64,000 nt of DNA from NCBI GenBank assembly GCA_002307065.1, contig DBTN01000006.1:32487-96486 (forward strand), given 5' to 3'. A program made the position numbers and the translations under genes. The notes under the pieces were generated by a model. The model did no database searches. It saw only the letters and a program-made list of their open reading frames with translations, and had not been told where the DNA came from. How positions within the stretch are numbered: the stretch's first letter is position 1; each line of letters starts with the position of its first letter. Source of the DNA: Akkermansiaceae bacterium UBA1315. GTDB lineage: Bacteria; Verrucomicrobiota; Verrucomicrobiia; Verrucomicrobiales; Akkermansiaceae. Positions 50,515 to 59,728 of the stretch are shown in pieces.

Positions 50515-51638
50515 TCCATCCTCCTTTTTGTGAGCTTCGCCGTCAGCCCGATAAACAGCGCCGAAGACGCCATCAGCAGCAAAATATCCGGCCACAAGAT
50601 CCGCCAAATCGTTCCCGCTTGGAAAAGCGTCTGCATCGACGAAACAAAATAACGCGCCGGAATCAAATGGGTGATCGCACGCAACAGCGGCGGCATACTG
50701 GAAATCTCGTAGATAAATCCGGACAACATCATCGCCGGTAAAAACGCCGCGTTCAGCGCCGCCTGCGCCGCGTTAAATTGATTTCGAGTCGCCGTGGAAA
50801 TCGCCAGGCCAATTCCCAGCACACTCAACAGGAAAAACGTTCCGACCACACACAACGCGAGCACCGACCCCCGAAACGGCACGCCCAACACCCACTTCGC
50901 CGTCGCCACGCACAAGAGCAGCGAAATCATCCCCAAAACATAATACGGCAGCACTTTGCTTAATAACAATTCCGCCCGAGTCACCGGCGAGGCCAATAAC
51001 GCCTCCATCGTTCCGCGCTCCCACTCGCGCGCGACCACAAGCGACGTCAGCATCGCGCCAATGACCGTCATGATGACGGTGATCGAACCGGGAATCAAAA
51101 AGTTCCGGCTTTCCGCAGAGGAGTTAAACCAATACCGCGGCTCCAGAGAGATCTCGCGCTGTGCTTCCTCACCCCGATCTTCCGCCCGCTGCGCCTGCCA
51201 GATTTGCCAAACGCCGTTGACGTTCGCGCTGACAAATTGCGCAATGTTCGGCTCTGATCCATCCGCGATCACCTGAACCGGTGCGATCGCCGAATGACTT
51301 TCCATCTTTCTCGAAAAATCTTCGGAAATCACCACAAACCCGCGGATCTGCGAATCGATCAACGCCTTTTCCGTCGCTGATCTCGACTCGAACGAATCCA
51401 CCTCCAACCACGGCGACGCCGTCAAAGCCGCCACAAAGGCTTCCGCCGCAGGACCGGAATCTTCCTTCCAAACGCCGATGCGTAACTTCGCCGAATCCAG
51501 ATTGATCCCGAATCCAAAGATAAAAAGCATCAGAACCGGCAGCACGAACGCGATCAGATTGCTGCTCGGATCGCGAAAAATCTGCAGCGTTTCCTTCCAG
51601 CAAAGCGCTTTTAACCGCCGCAGCGACAGACCGGTCAT
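50511..51638 (-). CDS. ybhS: ABC-2 type permease (YbhS-like)
   Basis: Second inner-membrane subunit of the exporter, 375 residues, same topology as its partner: N-terminal helix (LIAFVLPVLMLFIFGFGINL), periplasmic domain, then five helices with LVVAREWERGTMEALLASPV and a C-terminal LTKRRM. Overlaps the upstream ATPase gene and the downstream permease gene by 4 bp. The two permeases probably form a heterodimer, driven by the double-NBD ATPase. Confidence 0.9.
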   Translation of the reverse strand: MTGLSLRRLKALCWKETLQIFRDPSSNLIAFVLPVLMLFIFGFGINLDSAKLRIGVWKEDSGPAAEAFVAALTASPWLEVDSFESRSATEKALIDSQIRGFVVISEDFSRKMESHSAIAPVQVIADGSEPNIAQFVSANVNGVWQIWQAQRAEDRGEEAQREISLEPRYWFNSSAESRNFLIPGSITVIMTVIGAMLTSLVVAREWERGTMEALLASPVTRAELLLSKVLPYYVLGMISLLLCVATAKWVLGVPFRGSVLALCVVGTFFLLSVLGIGLAISTATRNQFNAAQAALNAAFLPAMMLSGFIYEISSMPPLLRAITHLIPARYFVSSMQTLFQAGTIWRILWPDILLLMASSALFIGLTAKLTKRRME

Positions 51639-53356
51639 GCGTTCTCCTTTCCGGTGACCAATTCGATAAACGCGTCTTCCATCGACGGATCCGGATTTTC
51701 AGCGGTTGCGACCATCGCCTTCAATTCATCCGGCGTTCCGTTCGCAATCAATTTCCCACGAAAAACCAATCCGATCCGGTCGCAATATTCCGCTTCATCC
51801 ATGAAATGCGTCGTCACCATCACCGTCACCCCTCGTTCGACGAGGCCGTTGATATGGGTCCAAAATTCCCGCCGCGTCACCGGATCGACACCGGACGTCG
51901 GCTCATCGAGAAACAACAAATCCGGTTCGTGCATCACCGAACAGGCCAAGGCCAGCCGTTGTTTGTAGCCGAGCGAAAGCGAATCCGTCTTCGATTTGAG
52001 GAACGGTTGAAGATGGAAAATATCCGCCATTTCCCCGGTTTTTTCGCGCTGCCGTTGACCGGTTAATCCATAAACACCCGAGAAAAAATCAAGGTTCTGC
52101 TGAACGGTGATGCCTCCATATAACGAGAATTTCTGAGCCATGTAGCCAAGCTTCTGGCGTGCTTTCCCCGCGCTTTTCCGCAGATCCAGGCCGACGACCG
52201 AAGCCTTCCCGGAGGTTGGTAAAAGCAGACCACACATCATCTTGAAGGTCGTGGATTTCCCCGCACCGTTCGGACCTAACAGACCATAAATTTCCCCGCG
52301 TTTGACTTGAAAACTCACCGAGTCCGTCGCCGCGAAATCGCCGAATTTTTTCGTAAGGTTTTGCGCTTCGATCACCACTTCATCGTCGCTGGGAATCGCG
52401 CGCACATGTTTCGCCAAAACCGACTCACCACTCGGTCCGCCGCCCAACAGGTCGATGAACGCATCTTCAAATCGTGGCCGGACCGCCGCCCATTCCGCGG
52501 TCTCGCCCGCGCCGATGACATCCGGGCTGAAAAGTTTTTCACCTTTGCGGAACGTCAGCCGCAGGTGGTGCCCTTGGATCGAACCGTCGCTGACTTCCGG
52601 CCGCGCAAGCGCCTTGGTCAGTAGCGAACGTTTCCCGGAAGATAGGTTTTTCAATTGGTAACACTGTCCTTCCAGCGGAGCGGTCATCTCACGCGGAGTT
52701 CCGGAAAACAGCAGCTTTCCTTCGTTCAAAACCAATGTGGTCCCACAAAGTTCCGCCTCATCCAGATAAGCCGTGCTCCACACAACGGCGATCCCCTGGC
52801 TCACCAAGTCTTCCACCATGCCCCAAAGTTCCTTGCGGGAAATCGGATCCACGCCGACGCCCGGTTCATCTAACAGAAGCAATTTCGGCCGGCCTAGCAG
52901 CGCGCAGGCAAGACCAAGCTTTTGTTTCATGCCGCCGGAAAGCTTTCCAGCGAAACGATCGGCAAACCGCTTCAGGTCCGTGAATTCCAGCAACCGGTCG
53001 AACGTCTCACGGCGTTCCTGACCGATGACGTTTCGCAGGTCGGCATGAAGCGTGAGATTTTCCAGAACGGAAAGATCTTCATACAAACCGAACTTCTGCG
53101 GCATGTATCCGACCCGTTCGCGAATCTCCGCAGCTTCCTTTCCCGGATCGTGACCCAGCGTGGCGATTTCTCCGGAATCCTTTTCTAACAGACCGGCAAT
53201 CAGCCGCAGCAGCGTCGTTTTCCCCGCACCATCCGGACCGACCAGACCGGTGATCCGTCCGGTCCGGATCTCACCGGAAACCGCATCAAGCGCAGGCATT
53301 TCCATGCCTTTGAAAGACTTGGAAACTTCGCGAAAACTGACAACGACTTCAGACAT
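51635..53356 (-). CDS. ybhF: ABC transporter ATP-binding protein with two NBDs (YbhF-like)
   Basis: 573 residues, two nucleotide-binding domains in one chain. NBD1: Walker A GLVGPDGAGKTTLL (about 34), signature LSGGMKQKLGLAC, Walker B LLLLDEPGVGVDP. NBD2: Walker A GLLGPNGAGKSTTF (about 358), LSLGYKQRLALACSV (Gly-Gly of the signature changed to Leu-Gly), Walker B LLFLDEPTSGVDP and the switch MVTTHFMDEAEYCD. In NBD1 the switch His seems replaced (VVWSTAYLDEAEL), so hydrolysis may be uneven between the sites. Domain order and length match E. coli YbhF. Confidence 0.93.
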   Translation of the reverse strand: MSEVVVSFREVSKSFKGMEMPALDAVSGEIRTGRITGLVGPDGAGKTTLLRLIAGLLEKDSGEIATLGHDPGKEAAEIRERVGYMPQKFGLYEDLSVLENLTLHADLRNVIGQERRETFDRLLEFTDLKRFADRFAGKLSGGMKQKLGLACALLGRPKLLLLDEPGVGVDPISRKELWGMVEDLVSQGIAVVWSTAYLDEAELCGTTLVLNEGKLLFSGTPREMTAPLEGQCYQLKNLSSGKRSLLTKALARPEVSDGSIQGHHLRLTFRKGEKLFSPDVIGAGETAEWAAVRPRFEDAFIDLLGGGPSGESVLAKHVRAIPSDDEVVIEAQNLTKKFGDFAATDSVSFQVKRGEIYGLLGPNGAGKSTTFKMMCGLLLPTSGKASVVGLDLRKSAGKARQKLGYMAQKFSLYGGITVQQNLDFFSGVYGLTGQRQREKTGEMADIFHLQPFLKSKTDSLSLGYKQRLALACSVMHEPDLLFLDEPTSGVDPVTRREFWTHINGLVERGVTVMVTTHFMDEAEYCDRIGLVFRGKLIANGTPDELKAMVATAENPDPSMEDAFIELVTGKENA

Positions 53357-54342
53357 CAGATCGATGAGGAATCGAGCGAAACCGTCACGGGCATGCCCTG
53401 ACGAAGCGTCCCGTCCGAATCGGAAACCACCACCCGCAACCGGTAAACGAGCGACGTTCTCAAATGCGGAGTTTCCACTGATTTCGGAGTAAACTCGGCA
53501 CGCGGCGAAACGAAACCGACGGTTCCGTGAAAGGGTTTGTCCGGATTTCCATCGGTAAATACCAGAACCCTCGTACCGGGTGAAACTTCTCCGAGCTCCG
53601 CTTCATGAACATACGCGCGGACCCACACCGGTTTTTCTAACGATAACGAAAGCGCGGTGGATCCGGCTTGGACAATCGCTCCCGGCTCGACGGCGCGGGT
53701 GAGCAAAATCCCGTCCGACGGAGCGCGCAGCTCGGTGTCGGCCAACCGGATTTCGGCCAACGCGACCGAGGCTCTCGCTTGCTCCATCTGCGCCAAACTC
53801 GCTTGGATTTCCTCCGCACGGAAACCCGCTTCAAGTTGCCTCAGATTCGCGTCTGCGACTTTGCTTCGCTGCTTCGCCTCTTCGAGCATCGCCTCGGCAT
53901 CATCGAAACTCTGTTGAGAAGTGCCGCCGCCTTTGACCAACGCATTCTGACGTTGGAAGTTGCGCGCGGCATTGTTCAAACTCACCCGGTTTTGCTCGGC
54001 GGTCGCACGCGCTTGTTCAATCTCCTCCGGCCGATAGCCAGCCCTTTTCATCTGGAGATCCGCCTCGGCGGCAGCGAGCGTGGCTTTCGCTTGCTCCAGC
54101 TCGCGCACATAAGGATCGCGATCGATACGCGCGAGAACTTCCCCGGTTTTTACCGAGTCTCCTTCATCTCTCAAAACCTCCGACAAACGCCCGGAGACCC
54201 GGAAACCCAGATCGACGCCTCGGATGTCGACATTGCCGTAAAGTTTCAACGGCTCGTGATCGTGCCGGTATTTCGAATAAAAGTGCCAACCGGTCGCACC
54301 CGCGAGGATCAGCAATAAAACCGGGATGATGATTTTTTTCAT
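53356..54342 (-). CDS. ybhG: HlyD-family periplasmic adaptor (YbhG-like)
   Basis: Membrane fusion protein of 328 residues linking the inner-membrane exporter to the outer membrane. N-terminal anchor helix (KKIIIPVLLLILAGATGWHF), lipoyl half (LYGNVDIRGVDLGFRVSGRL), a long coiled-coil hairpin (about 70-190, KATLAAAEADLQMKRAGYRP), second lipoyl half (LRAPSDGILLTRAVEPGAIV) and a beta-barrel domain. No outer-membrane TolC gene is in the window. It overlaps cecR by 4 bp and its stop overlaps the ATPase start (TGATG). Confidence 0.92.
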   Translation of the reverse strand: MKKIIIPVLLLILAGATGWHFYSKYRHDHEPLKLYGNVDIRGVDLGFRVSGRLSEVLRDEGDSVKTGEVLARIDRDPYVRELEQAKATLAAAEADLQMKRAGYRPEEIEQARATAEQNRVSLNNAARNFQRQNALVKGGGTSQQSFDDAEAMLEEAKQRSKVADANLRQLEAGFRAEEIQASLAQMEQARASVALAEIRLADTELRAPSDGILLTRAVEPGAIVQAGSTALSLSLEKPVWVRAYVHEAELGEVSPGTRVLVFTDGNPDKPFHGTVGFVSPRAEFTPKSVETPHLRTSLVYRLRVVVSDSDGTLRQGMPVTVSLDSSSI

Positions 54343-55031
54343 TTCGTTTTCGCAGAGTTGAGAAATCCGGAGCAGATGATTTCGATGTGTTCATCAAGGA
54401 TGCGCGCGATGATTTCACCGTGGCTCCGGTCGAGCTTTTTCACGCCAAGACGGCGCAAGATGGTCGAACGAGCGACCGTGAATCCGATGATCTGACCAAA
54501 GATCGCGTGGGCGCGGATGATGGCAGCGGCCGATCCCGGTTCTTCCCCGGTCGCGATGCAAAGGACTTTGGTAAAAAGTTCGTGAAGCGGTTTGATGCCC
54601 TTGGAGTAAAGGCACTCGAAGCATTCGCTGGGTGCGGCCTGCTCGCGCATCATCACGTTGCGGAGCTTCCCGATTTCCGACCGCTCGATGTGTTCGAGCA
54701 GGAGCGTTTTCAGGAGACGCTTTAAGCTATCGGTCGCGGCACGCGCATCCATCTGACCGGTTTCCAACAAATCGCGGGTTTCCTTGGCAACCGGCCCGAA
54801 TGTCTTTTGAAGGTACGACACAATGCCCGCGATCACCTCCTGATACAGCTTTTCCTTATTGCCGAAATAATAAGCAATCGCCGCGACATTCTGCCCCGCC
54901 GCGACGGCGATCTCACGAACCGAAGCGTTTTCATACCCCTTTTCGCCGATCTTTTCCAATGCGGCTAACAGGAGCTTTTGTTTCGCTTGCTCGCCTTTTC
55001 CGGGAGCGCTGAAAAAAAGTTCGGCCTGCAT
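54339..55031 (-). CDS. cecR: TetR/AcrR family regulator, CecR-like
   Basis: 230-residue repressor: N-terminal helix-turn-helix (ASVREIAVAAGQNVAAIAYY followed by FGNKEKLYQEV) and a DUF1956-like ligand domain (LKRLLKTLLLEHIERSEIGK). In E. coli CecR represses ybhGFSR, and the same gene order is present here, so it probably controls this exporter. The ATG at 55031 gives a normal N-terminus; the frame is open to a TTG at 55070, but that lies within the inverted repeat region. First gene of the unit. Confidence 0.88.
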   Translation of the reverse strand: MQAELFFSAPGKGEQAKQKLLLAALEKIGEKGYENASVREIAVAAGQNVAAIAYYFGNKEKLYQEVIAGIVSYLQKTFGPVAKETRDLLETGQMDARAATDSLKRLLKTLLLEHIERSEIGKLRNVMMREQAAPSECFECLYSKGIKPLHELFTKVLCIATGEEPGSAAAIIRAHAIFGQIIGFTVARSTILRRLGVKKLDRSHGEIIARILDEHIEIICSGFLNSAKTK

Positions 55032-55036
55032 CGCGG

Positions 55037-55083
55037 AAAAATTGGACGATCGATTGAAAAAGTCAAACAAATGTCCAATTTTT
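55037..55083. promoter_or_regulatory. Candidate operator of the cecR-ybhGFSR unit
   Basis: Perfect 11-bp inverted repeat AAAAATTGGAC (55037-55047) and GTCCAATTTTT (55073-55083), separated by 25 bp. Inside is a smaller inverted repeat TTGA-AAAAG-TCAA. It lies immediately upstream of the cecR start, the expected place for autorepression. Confidence 0.55.
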
Positions 55084-55118
55084 AAATCAATCTCGCCCGG
55101 GAAAGATTACGAACCGGA

Positions 55119-56294
55119 TCAGGCCAGCCGCTGATTGCGGTGGATCCAGACGCTCTGGACGAGGCCGAGCAGGAACATACAAATAACGATGAACGTTCCG
55201 GAATAGCTGATCAGCGGCAGCGGAATTCCAGTGATCGGCATGATCAACACACACATGCCGACATTTTCGAAAACGTGGGCAAAAATCAGCGCGACAACGA
55301 GGCACACGATGAGCCGTCCGGACACATCTCGGCTGTAAAATCCGATAAAGAGCGCCTGAATCAGCAACAGCGCGAAGGCAGTAATCAGCAACAAGCTGCC
55401 ACGAAATCCGAGTTCTTCCGCAATGACTCCGAAGATGTAGTCGTTGTGCGCGGTCTTACGCGGAATGAAACCTTTCGCATGCAAAGAACCGCGCTCCGCT
55501 GGCGCCTTCCAGCCGACGCCTTTCCAACCTGCTTTCCCAACCGCCATCGAGACGTTGTGCGGCGCGTAGCCGTCTCCCATGATATCGACTTCTCGGCCCT
55601 GCATCATGCGCAGCCAGACATCGATGCGCTCCGGCCCCCGCTCGGAAACCAGCGGCAGCGCGACGAAATACAGCAACGGCAGCATTCCAGCTCCGATAAA
55701 TGCCATGAACGAAAGGTAACGAAAGGGCGCACCACCAATCAGCAACGCGACGATCGAAACCGGTATCCAGACCAGCGCCGAACCCATATCGCCCATTTTC
55801 ATCGCCAGCGCGAAAGGAATCCCAACCACCAATCCGATCACCGCGATCCTCGCAAATGGCGCGGCAAACCACCGATGAAGCTTCGGCAAATCCTGCAACA
55901 GCCACGCTAACAAAAGAATCCCAGACGTAATCCCGAGCTGGACCGGTTGGAAATTAAAGCCCCCGATGTTCAATTGATGGACATCATTGTCCGCCACCAT
56001 CGCCGCGACCATCAGGCCGATACTCACGACATAGAACGGAATCCCGAGCCATTTGATCCACCGGTAATCGATAAAAGCCGCCGAAAAATAGGCAACACTC
56101 CCGACAACGATCCAGTTTTTCTGCATCCACGCATAATAAGCGCCGGCACTGCCAAAACGACTCTTCAGCTCGCCGCTGATTGGCAAATGTTGGGCCGCGC
56201 TCTCGATCATGAACACGCCAAAGATCAGGAGCCCGTACATCACCAGCACGAGCACCCAGTTCATGCCGAGAATTTTCCTCAAAAATGGAGTCAT
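55119..56294 (-). CDS. rodA: Peptidoglycan glycosyltransferase RodA
   Basis: SEDS-family glycan polymerase of cell elongation. About 391 residues with ten helices. Blocks are WVLVLVMYGLLIFGVFMIES, NIGGFNFQPVQLGITSGILL, MKMGDMGSALVWIPVSIVAL, TAHNDYIFGVIAEELGFRGS and MPITGIPLPLISYSGTFIVI; the conserved D of the catalytic loop is in the VSERGPERIDVWLRM region. RodA rather than FtsW is suggested by the short N-terminus and IPLPLISY ending. The frame is open to 56516, but the ATG 56292-56294 (MTPFLRKILGMNWVL) gives normal length and does not overlap ruvB. MreBCD/PBP2 genes are not adjacent. Confidence 0.9.
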   Translation of the reverse strand: MTPFLRKILGMNWVLVLVMYGLLIFGVFMIESAAQHLPISGELKSRFGSAGAYYAWMQKNWIVVGSVAYFSAAFIDYRWIKWLGIPFYVVSIGLMVAAMVADNDVHQLNIGGFNFQPVQLGITSGILLLAWLLQDLPKLHRWFAAPFARIAVIGLVVGIPFALAMKMGDMGSALVWIPVSIVALLIGGAPFRYLSFMAFIGAGMLPLLYFVALPLVSERGPERIDVWLRMMQGREVDIMGDGYAPHNVSMAVGKAGWKGVGWKAPAERGSLHAKGFIPRKTAHNDYIFGVIAEELGFRGSLLLITAFALLLIQALFIGFYSRDVSGRLIVCLVVALIFAHVFENVGMCVLIMPITGIPLPLISYSGTFIVICMFLLGLVQSVWIHRNQRLA

Positions 56295-56446
56295 GAAGCG
56301 CTTCCCCGCGACCATACCCACCCGCCGCCGCGTGGCAAGGCAGGTCTGAAATTTCGTGCACGATTCAAGATCCGCCGATTTCTGCCTCTCCCAACTCTGC
56401 GCTTCTCTCCGACCGGTTGCTGGTTTCCAATACCTCCGCCCCGCCG

Positions 56447-57478
56447 ATGTCCGAAAATTTTTACCAACAAACCACCACCGCTCCGGCCACACCGTTTGAC
56501 GTTTCGCTGCGGCCACCGGCGTTTTCGGAATTCATCGGTCAGGAAAAAGTGAAAGACCGCCTGCTGTTGATGCTGGAAGCGGCGAAACAACGCGACGACG
56601 TGCTCGGCCACGTTTTGCTTTCCGGACCACCCGGTTTGGGAAAAACGACACTGGCCAACTTGGTCGCGAAAGCCGCCGGCACTCAGCTTCATACGACATC
56701 CGGTCCGCAAATCGAAAAAGCCGGAGACCTCGCGGGCATTCTCACCAACATCCAAAAAGGCGACATCCTTTTCATCGACGAAATCCACCGCTTGCACCCG
56801 GCGATTGAAGAATACCTTTACCCGGCCATGGAGGATTTCCGTTTGGACATCATCATCGATTCCGGCCCATCGGCACGCTCGATCCAGATCCATTTGCCTC
56901 GCTTCACCCTGGTCGGAGCGACCACTCGATCCGGCATGCTGACCGCGCCGCTGCGGTCGCGATTCGGTCTCGTCAACCGCCTGGACTATTACACTCACGA
57001 GGAACTCGCCCTGATCATCGAACGCTCCGCCGGGCTGCTCGACACGGAAATCGAACGCAGCGGATCGCTGGAAATCGCCTCTCGCTCACGCGGCACACCC
57101 CGGGTCGCAAATGCGCTGCTGCGCTGGGTCCGCGATTACGCACAGGTGAAAAACCGCGGACAAATCAACGGCGATGTCGCAGACGCCGCGCTCGCAATGA
57201 TCGAAATCGACTCCGACGGCCTCGACGAAATGGACAAGCGCTTGCTCGAATCGCTGATCTACAAATTCAACGGTGGCCCCGTCGGACTGAATTCCCTGGC
57301 CGTTGCCGTCGGCGAAGATTCCGCAACCTTGGAAGAAGTCCATGAACCGTTCCTCATCATGCAGGGGTTCATCCAGCGAACACCGCGCGGCCGAATCGCG
57401 ATGCCCGCCGCCTATCGAAAAATCGGCGCACCGGTTCCGCCGCCGCGGCCGGAAGATCCACAGCCAGATCTGTTTTAA
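56447..57478 (+). CDS. ruvB: Holliday junction branch migration helicase RuvB
   Basis: AAA+ motor acting with RuvA on Holliday junctions. 343 residues from the ATG at 56447: N-terminal FIGQEKVKDRLLLMLEAA, Walker A GPPGLGKTTLANLVAKAAG (about 61), Walker B FIDEIHRLHP, sensor 1 TLVGATTRSGMLTAPLRSRF, Arg finger region, and winged helix C-terminus (EPFLIMQGFIQRTPRGRIAM). A TTG at 56417 would add 10 residues; the ATG fits the family better. Divergent from rodA with about 150 bp between starts. ruvA and ruvC are not adjacent. Confidence 0.97.
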   Translation: MSENFYQQTTTAPATPFDVSLRPPAFSEFIGQEKVKDRLLLMLEAAKQRDDVLGHVLLSGPPGLGKTTLANLVAKAAGTQLHTTSGPQIEKAGDLAGILTNIQKGDILFIDEIHRLHPAIEEYLYPAMEDFRLDIIIDSGPSARSIQIHLPRFTLVGATTRSGMLTAPLRSRFGLVNRLDYYTHEELALIIERSAGLLDTEIERSGSLEIASRSRGTPRVANALLRWVRDYAQVKNRGQINGDVADAALAMIEIDSDGLDEMDKRLLESLIYKFNGGPVGLNSLAVAVGEDSATLEEVHEPFLIMQGFIQRTPRGRIAMPAAYRKIGAPVPPPRPEDPQPDLF

Positions 57479-57528
57479 TTTTCACGTTTCCCTCTGCCGA
57501 TTCCGCGGTTACTTTTTGTCGATCCTTC

Positions 57529-57954
57529 ATGAATCCAATCGTCCAGCAAACCATCGACCGCTGCCGTGAAGCAGGCCTCCGCCGAACCAAGGCGCTTGAG
57601 GAGCTGATCAGCACGCTGCTTGAAAAGTCGCGCCCCATGACCTTGTCGGAACTGGCCACTTCGCCTCGACTTTCCGACCAGTGCGACAAAGCCACGGTTT
57701 TCCGGCTGCTGCAGCGTCTCACCGAGCACGGGCTGGTCCGCCGCCTGGGTCTTCACGAACGAGCCGCGTATTTCACCCTCTTGGTTCCGGGACGCCACAG
57801 TGACTATCTCATCTGCACCGGCTGCGGGACGATCGAGGCGATCAAGGCGCCGTGCCCGGTTCATCAACTCGAGGACGAAATCCGCGAAAAAACCGGCTTC
57901 CAAAATCTTTATCACGAACTGGAGTTTTTCGGCGTTTGCCCGAAGTGCGCCTGA
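57529..57954 (+). CDS. Fur family transcriptional regulator
   Basis: 141-residue metal-responsive or peroxide-responsive repressor type. Winged-helix half: AGLRRTKALEELISTLLEKS and DKATVFRLLQRLTEHGLVRR; dimerisation half: HSDYLICTGCGTIEAIKAPC and ELEFFGVCPKCA, giving two CxxC pairs for the structural zinc and a conserved His. The first two-thirds fit Fur/Zur/PerR equally; the metal sensed cannot be told. Neighbours (ruvB, a zinc-ribbon protein) give no target; 51 bp downstream of ruvB. Confidence 0.9.
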   Translation: MNPIVQQTIDRCREAGLRRTKALEELISTLLEKSRPMTLSELATSPRLSDQCDKATVFRLLQRLTEHGLVRRLGLHERAAYFTLLVPGRHSDYLICTGCGTIEAIKAPCPVHQLEDEIREKTGFQNLYHELEFFGVCPKCA

Positions 57955-58063
57955 GCGAAATAAGGGCTTTCAAATTTCGTTTTAATAACCCTAAATTTAC
58001 TTCGACCGAGCGCTGAATTCACTTCGCGGCGCGCCCACTCACTCCCCATCGTCCCCCAGACTT

Positions 58064-58627
58064 ATGCAGTGCCCTTACTGCCAGACCCCTCTGCTCGCCA
58101 GCGCCACTGAATGTTTATCCTGCCGCCTCACGTTTGCGCGGACGCAGGTGCTGCTCGGAGTCATGCCGCGACTGACCCCCACGATTTCCGACACTACCCG
58201 CTCGCTCAAACCCCAAGAGCACACCCGCATCCGGCGGCGCATCGAGCGAATCCAGCGGAGATTTCCCCAAGTCGTCCTGCAAGTGGTGATGAATTGCTTT
58301 CCTCCCACTTACTCTTTCAAGCTCTACACGTTCTGGATTTTCAACGGCACCGCGATTGCAGGAAAAGCACGCCGCGGAAGAAACAATCACGCCCTGCTAT
58401 TGCTGATCGACCCGGATCGAGGCGAGGCATCCATCATGCCCGGCTACGGACTGGAACCCTTTCTGAAAATCGGCGCACTCGATCACCTCCTCGATCTCGC
58501 CGGCCCGGCCTGGTCTGCGGGCGAATGGTCGGAGGGCATCGAACAGGTCCTCGACGGACTGGACAAGCTGCTGGAAAGCCAAGGCAACTTGGTCGAAAAC
58601 GAACTGCTGAGCGCCAGCGATTTCTGA
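58064..58627 (+). CDS. Zinc-ribbon protein with a TPM (TLP18.3/Psb32/MOLO-1)-like domain
   Basis: 187 residues. The N-terminus is a small zinc ribbon (CPYCQTPLLASATECLSCRL; CPYC and CLSC). Residues about 50-180 follow the TPM-domain pattern: RRRIERIQRRFPQVVLQVVM, then GKARRGRNNHALLLLIDPDR and IMPGYGLEPFL, often linked with phosphatase activity or photosystem repair. No signal peptide, so unlike most TPM proteins it seems cytoplasmic. Its stop directly abuts the convergent holB stop. Function unknown. Confidence 0.75.
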   Translation: MQCPYCQTPLLASATECLSCRLTFARTQVLLGVMPRLTPTISDTTRSLKPQEHTRIRRRIERIQRRFPQVVLQVVMNCFPPTYSFKLYTFWIFNGTAIAGKARRGRNNHALLLLIDPDRGEASIMPGYGLEPFLKIGALDHLLDLAGPAWSAGEWSEGIEQVLDGLDKLLESQGNLVENELLSASDF

Positions 58628-59638
58628 TCAGCCAAAGGCTTTCAGAAAACCCACCTCGATCGCCAGCGGCTCGAACGCGTTCGTTTCGAGCGTCCGACGT
58701 AAGGATTCCAAAGCCTCAACGCGCTGGAGCAAACGAATTTCGCTTTCCCGCTCCACCACTTCACGCAGTTCCGGCGCGGTTTCGGGAAAATCCAAACCGC
58801 CCGCTTTCATTTTCAAGCGGAGCAGATCCGCCATCCACGCCATCAACACGTCGAACAGCCGGCTTCGCGATTCAAGATATTCAGCCTCCGCCGCCGCCTT
58901 GTGGAACGCCTCCCGCTCCTTCAGCCAGGCACCATCCGTCGCATCTCGATAAGCGCTGACTTCTTCTTTCTCCGCCGCCTTCGCCGCTGCGTCCGCATCC
59001 GATCGCCGGTCCGCGAGAAACGAGGAAAACGCCGCTTTTAAATGCAACGCACCCACTGGAGTTCCGAATCCTCGAGTCGCCGCACGATTGAGCGCAGCGA
59101 CCAATTCCTCCCCTCCATCCTCCAACAACGACCGACCCCCCAACAACGACAAACCGATGCAGCGCGATAAAATCGTCGGCAACAACCGCTGCGGATTCGC
59201 CGTCAATAAAAGCAAAAGCGTGTTCTGCGGCGGCTCCTCCAACGTTTTTAAAAACGCGTTCGCCGCCTGATCGTTCATCCGGTCCGCCTCGACAATAACC
59301 CCCACTTTGCAGGCCCCATGAGGAGCAGCGAGGTGCAACGTGTGCTCCAGATTGCGGATCTCATCCACCCCGACGCGCCGGGACTTCATTTTCGGACGAA
59401 TGATCCGAACCCAGCCGCTTTCCAATTCATCCAACGATGGCGTCTCTTCAACAACCGGTTGACCAAAAAGATCCACTCCACCCGAGCCCGAATTTCCACT
59501 TACCAATTGAATCACCCGTGCCGCCAGGTTTTCCTTCCCGCTGCCCGCCGCGCCGCTGATCAAAAACGCGTGCGCCAAGCGGCCGCGTTTCTGCGCCGAA
59601 GAAATCAACTCAAATGCCCGTTCCGCCGTGTATGCCAT
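58628..59638 (-). CDS. holB: DNA polymerase III delta-prime subunit
   Basis: Clamp-loader AAA+ subunit of about 336 residues. AHAFLISGAAGSGKENLAAR has the P-loop; CKVGVIVEADRMNDQAANAF, LKTLEEPPQNTLLLLLT and TILSRCIGL (SRC motif) are the delta-prime set. A C-terminal helical region (LRREVVERESEIRLLQRVEA-like) follows. No zinc-binding Cys cluster is present, as in E. coli HolB. The frame continues to 60778, but only from the ATG at 59636-59638 does it match the family; upstream it runs antisense to hisI and rplS. No tmk or other polymerase genes adjacent. Confidence 0.88.
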   Translation of the reverse strand: MAYTAERAFELISSAQKRGRLAHAFLISGAAGSGKENLAARVIQLVSGNSGSGGVDLFGQPVVEETPSLDELESGWVRIIRPKMKSRRVGVDEIRNLEHTLHLAAPHGACKVGVIVEADRMNDQAANAFLKTLEEPPQNTLLLLLTANPQRLLPTILSRCIGLSLLGGRSLLEDGGEELVAALNRAATRGFGTPVGALHLKAAFSSFLADRRSDADAAAKAAEKEEVSAYRDATDGAWLKEREAFHKAAAEAEYLESRSRLFDVLMAWMADLLRLKMKAGGLDFPETAPELREVVERESEIRLLQRVEALESLRRTLETNAFEPLAIEVGFLKAFG

Positions 59639-59728
59639 CGCACGCACGTTCTCGCCGCGACGAGCCGAGAGTTCAAGCACCGGCTTCTTCCTATTGACCA
59701 ATGACCGGTCACCCGTGACCATCCGTCC

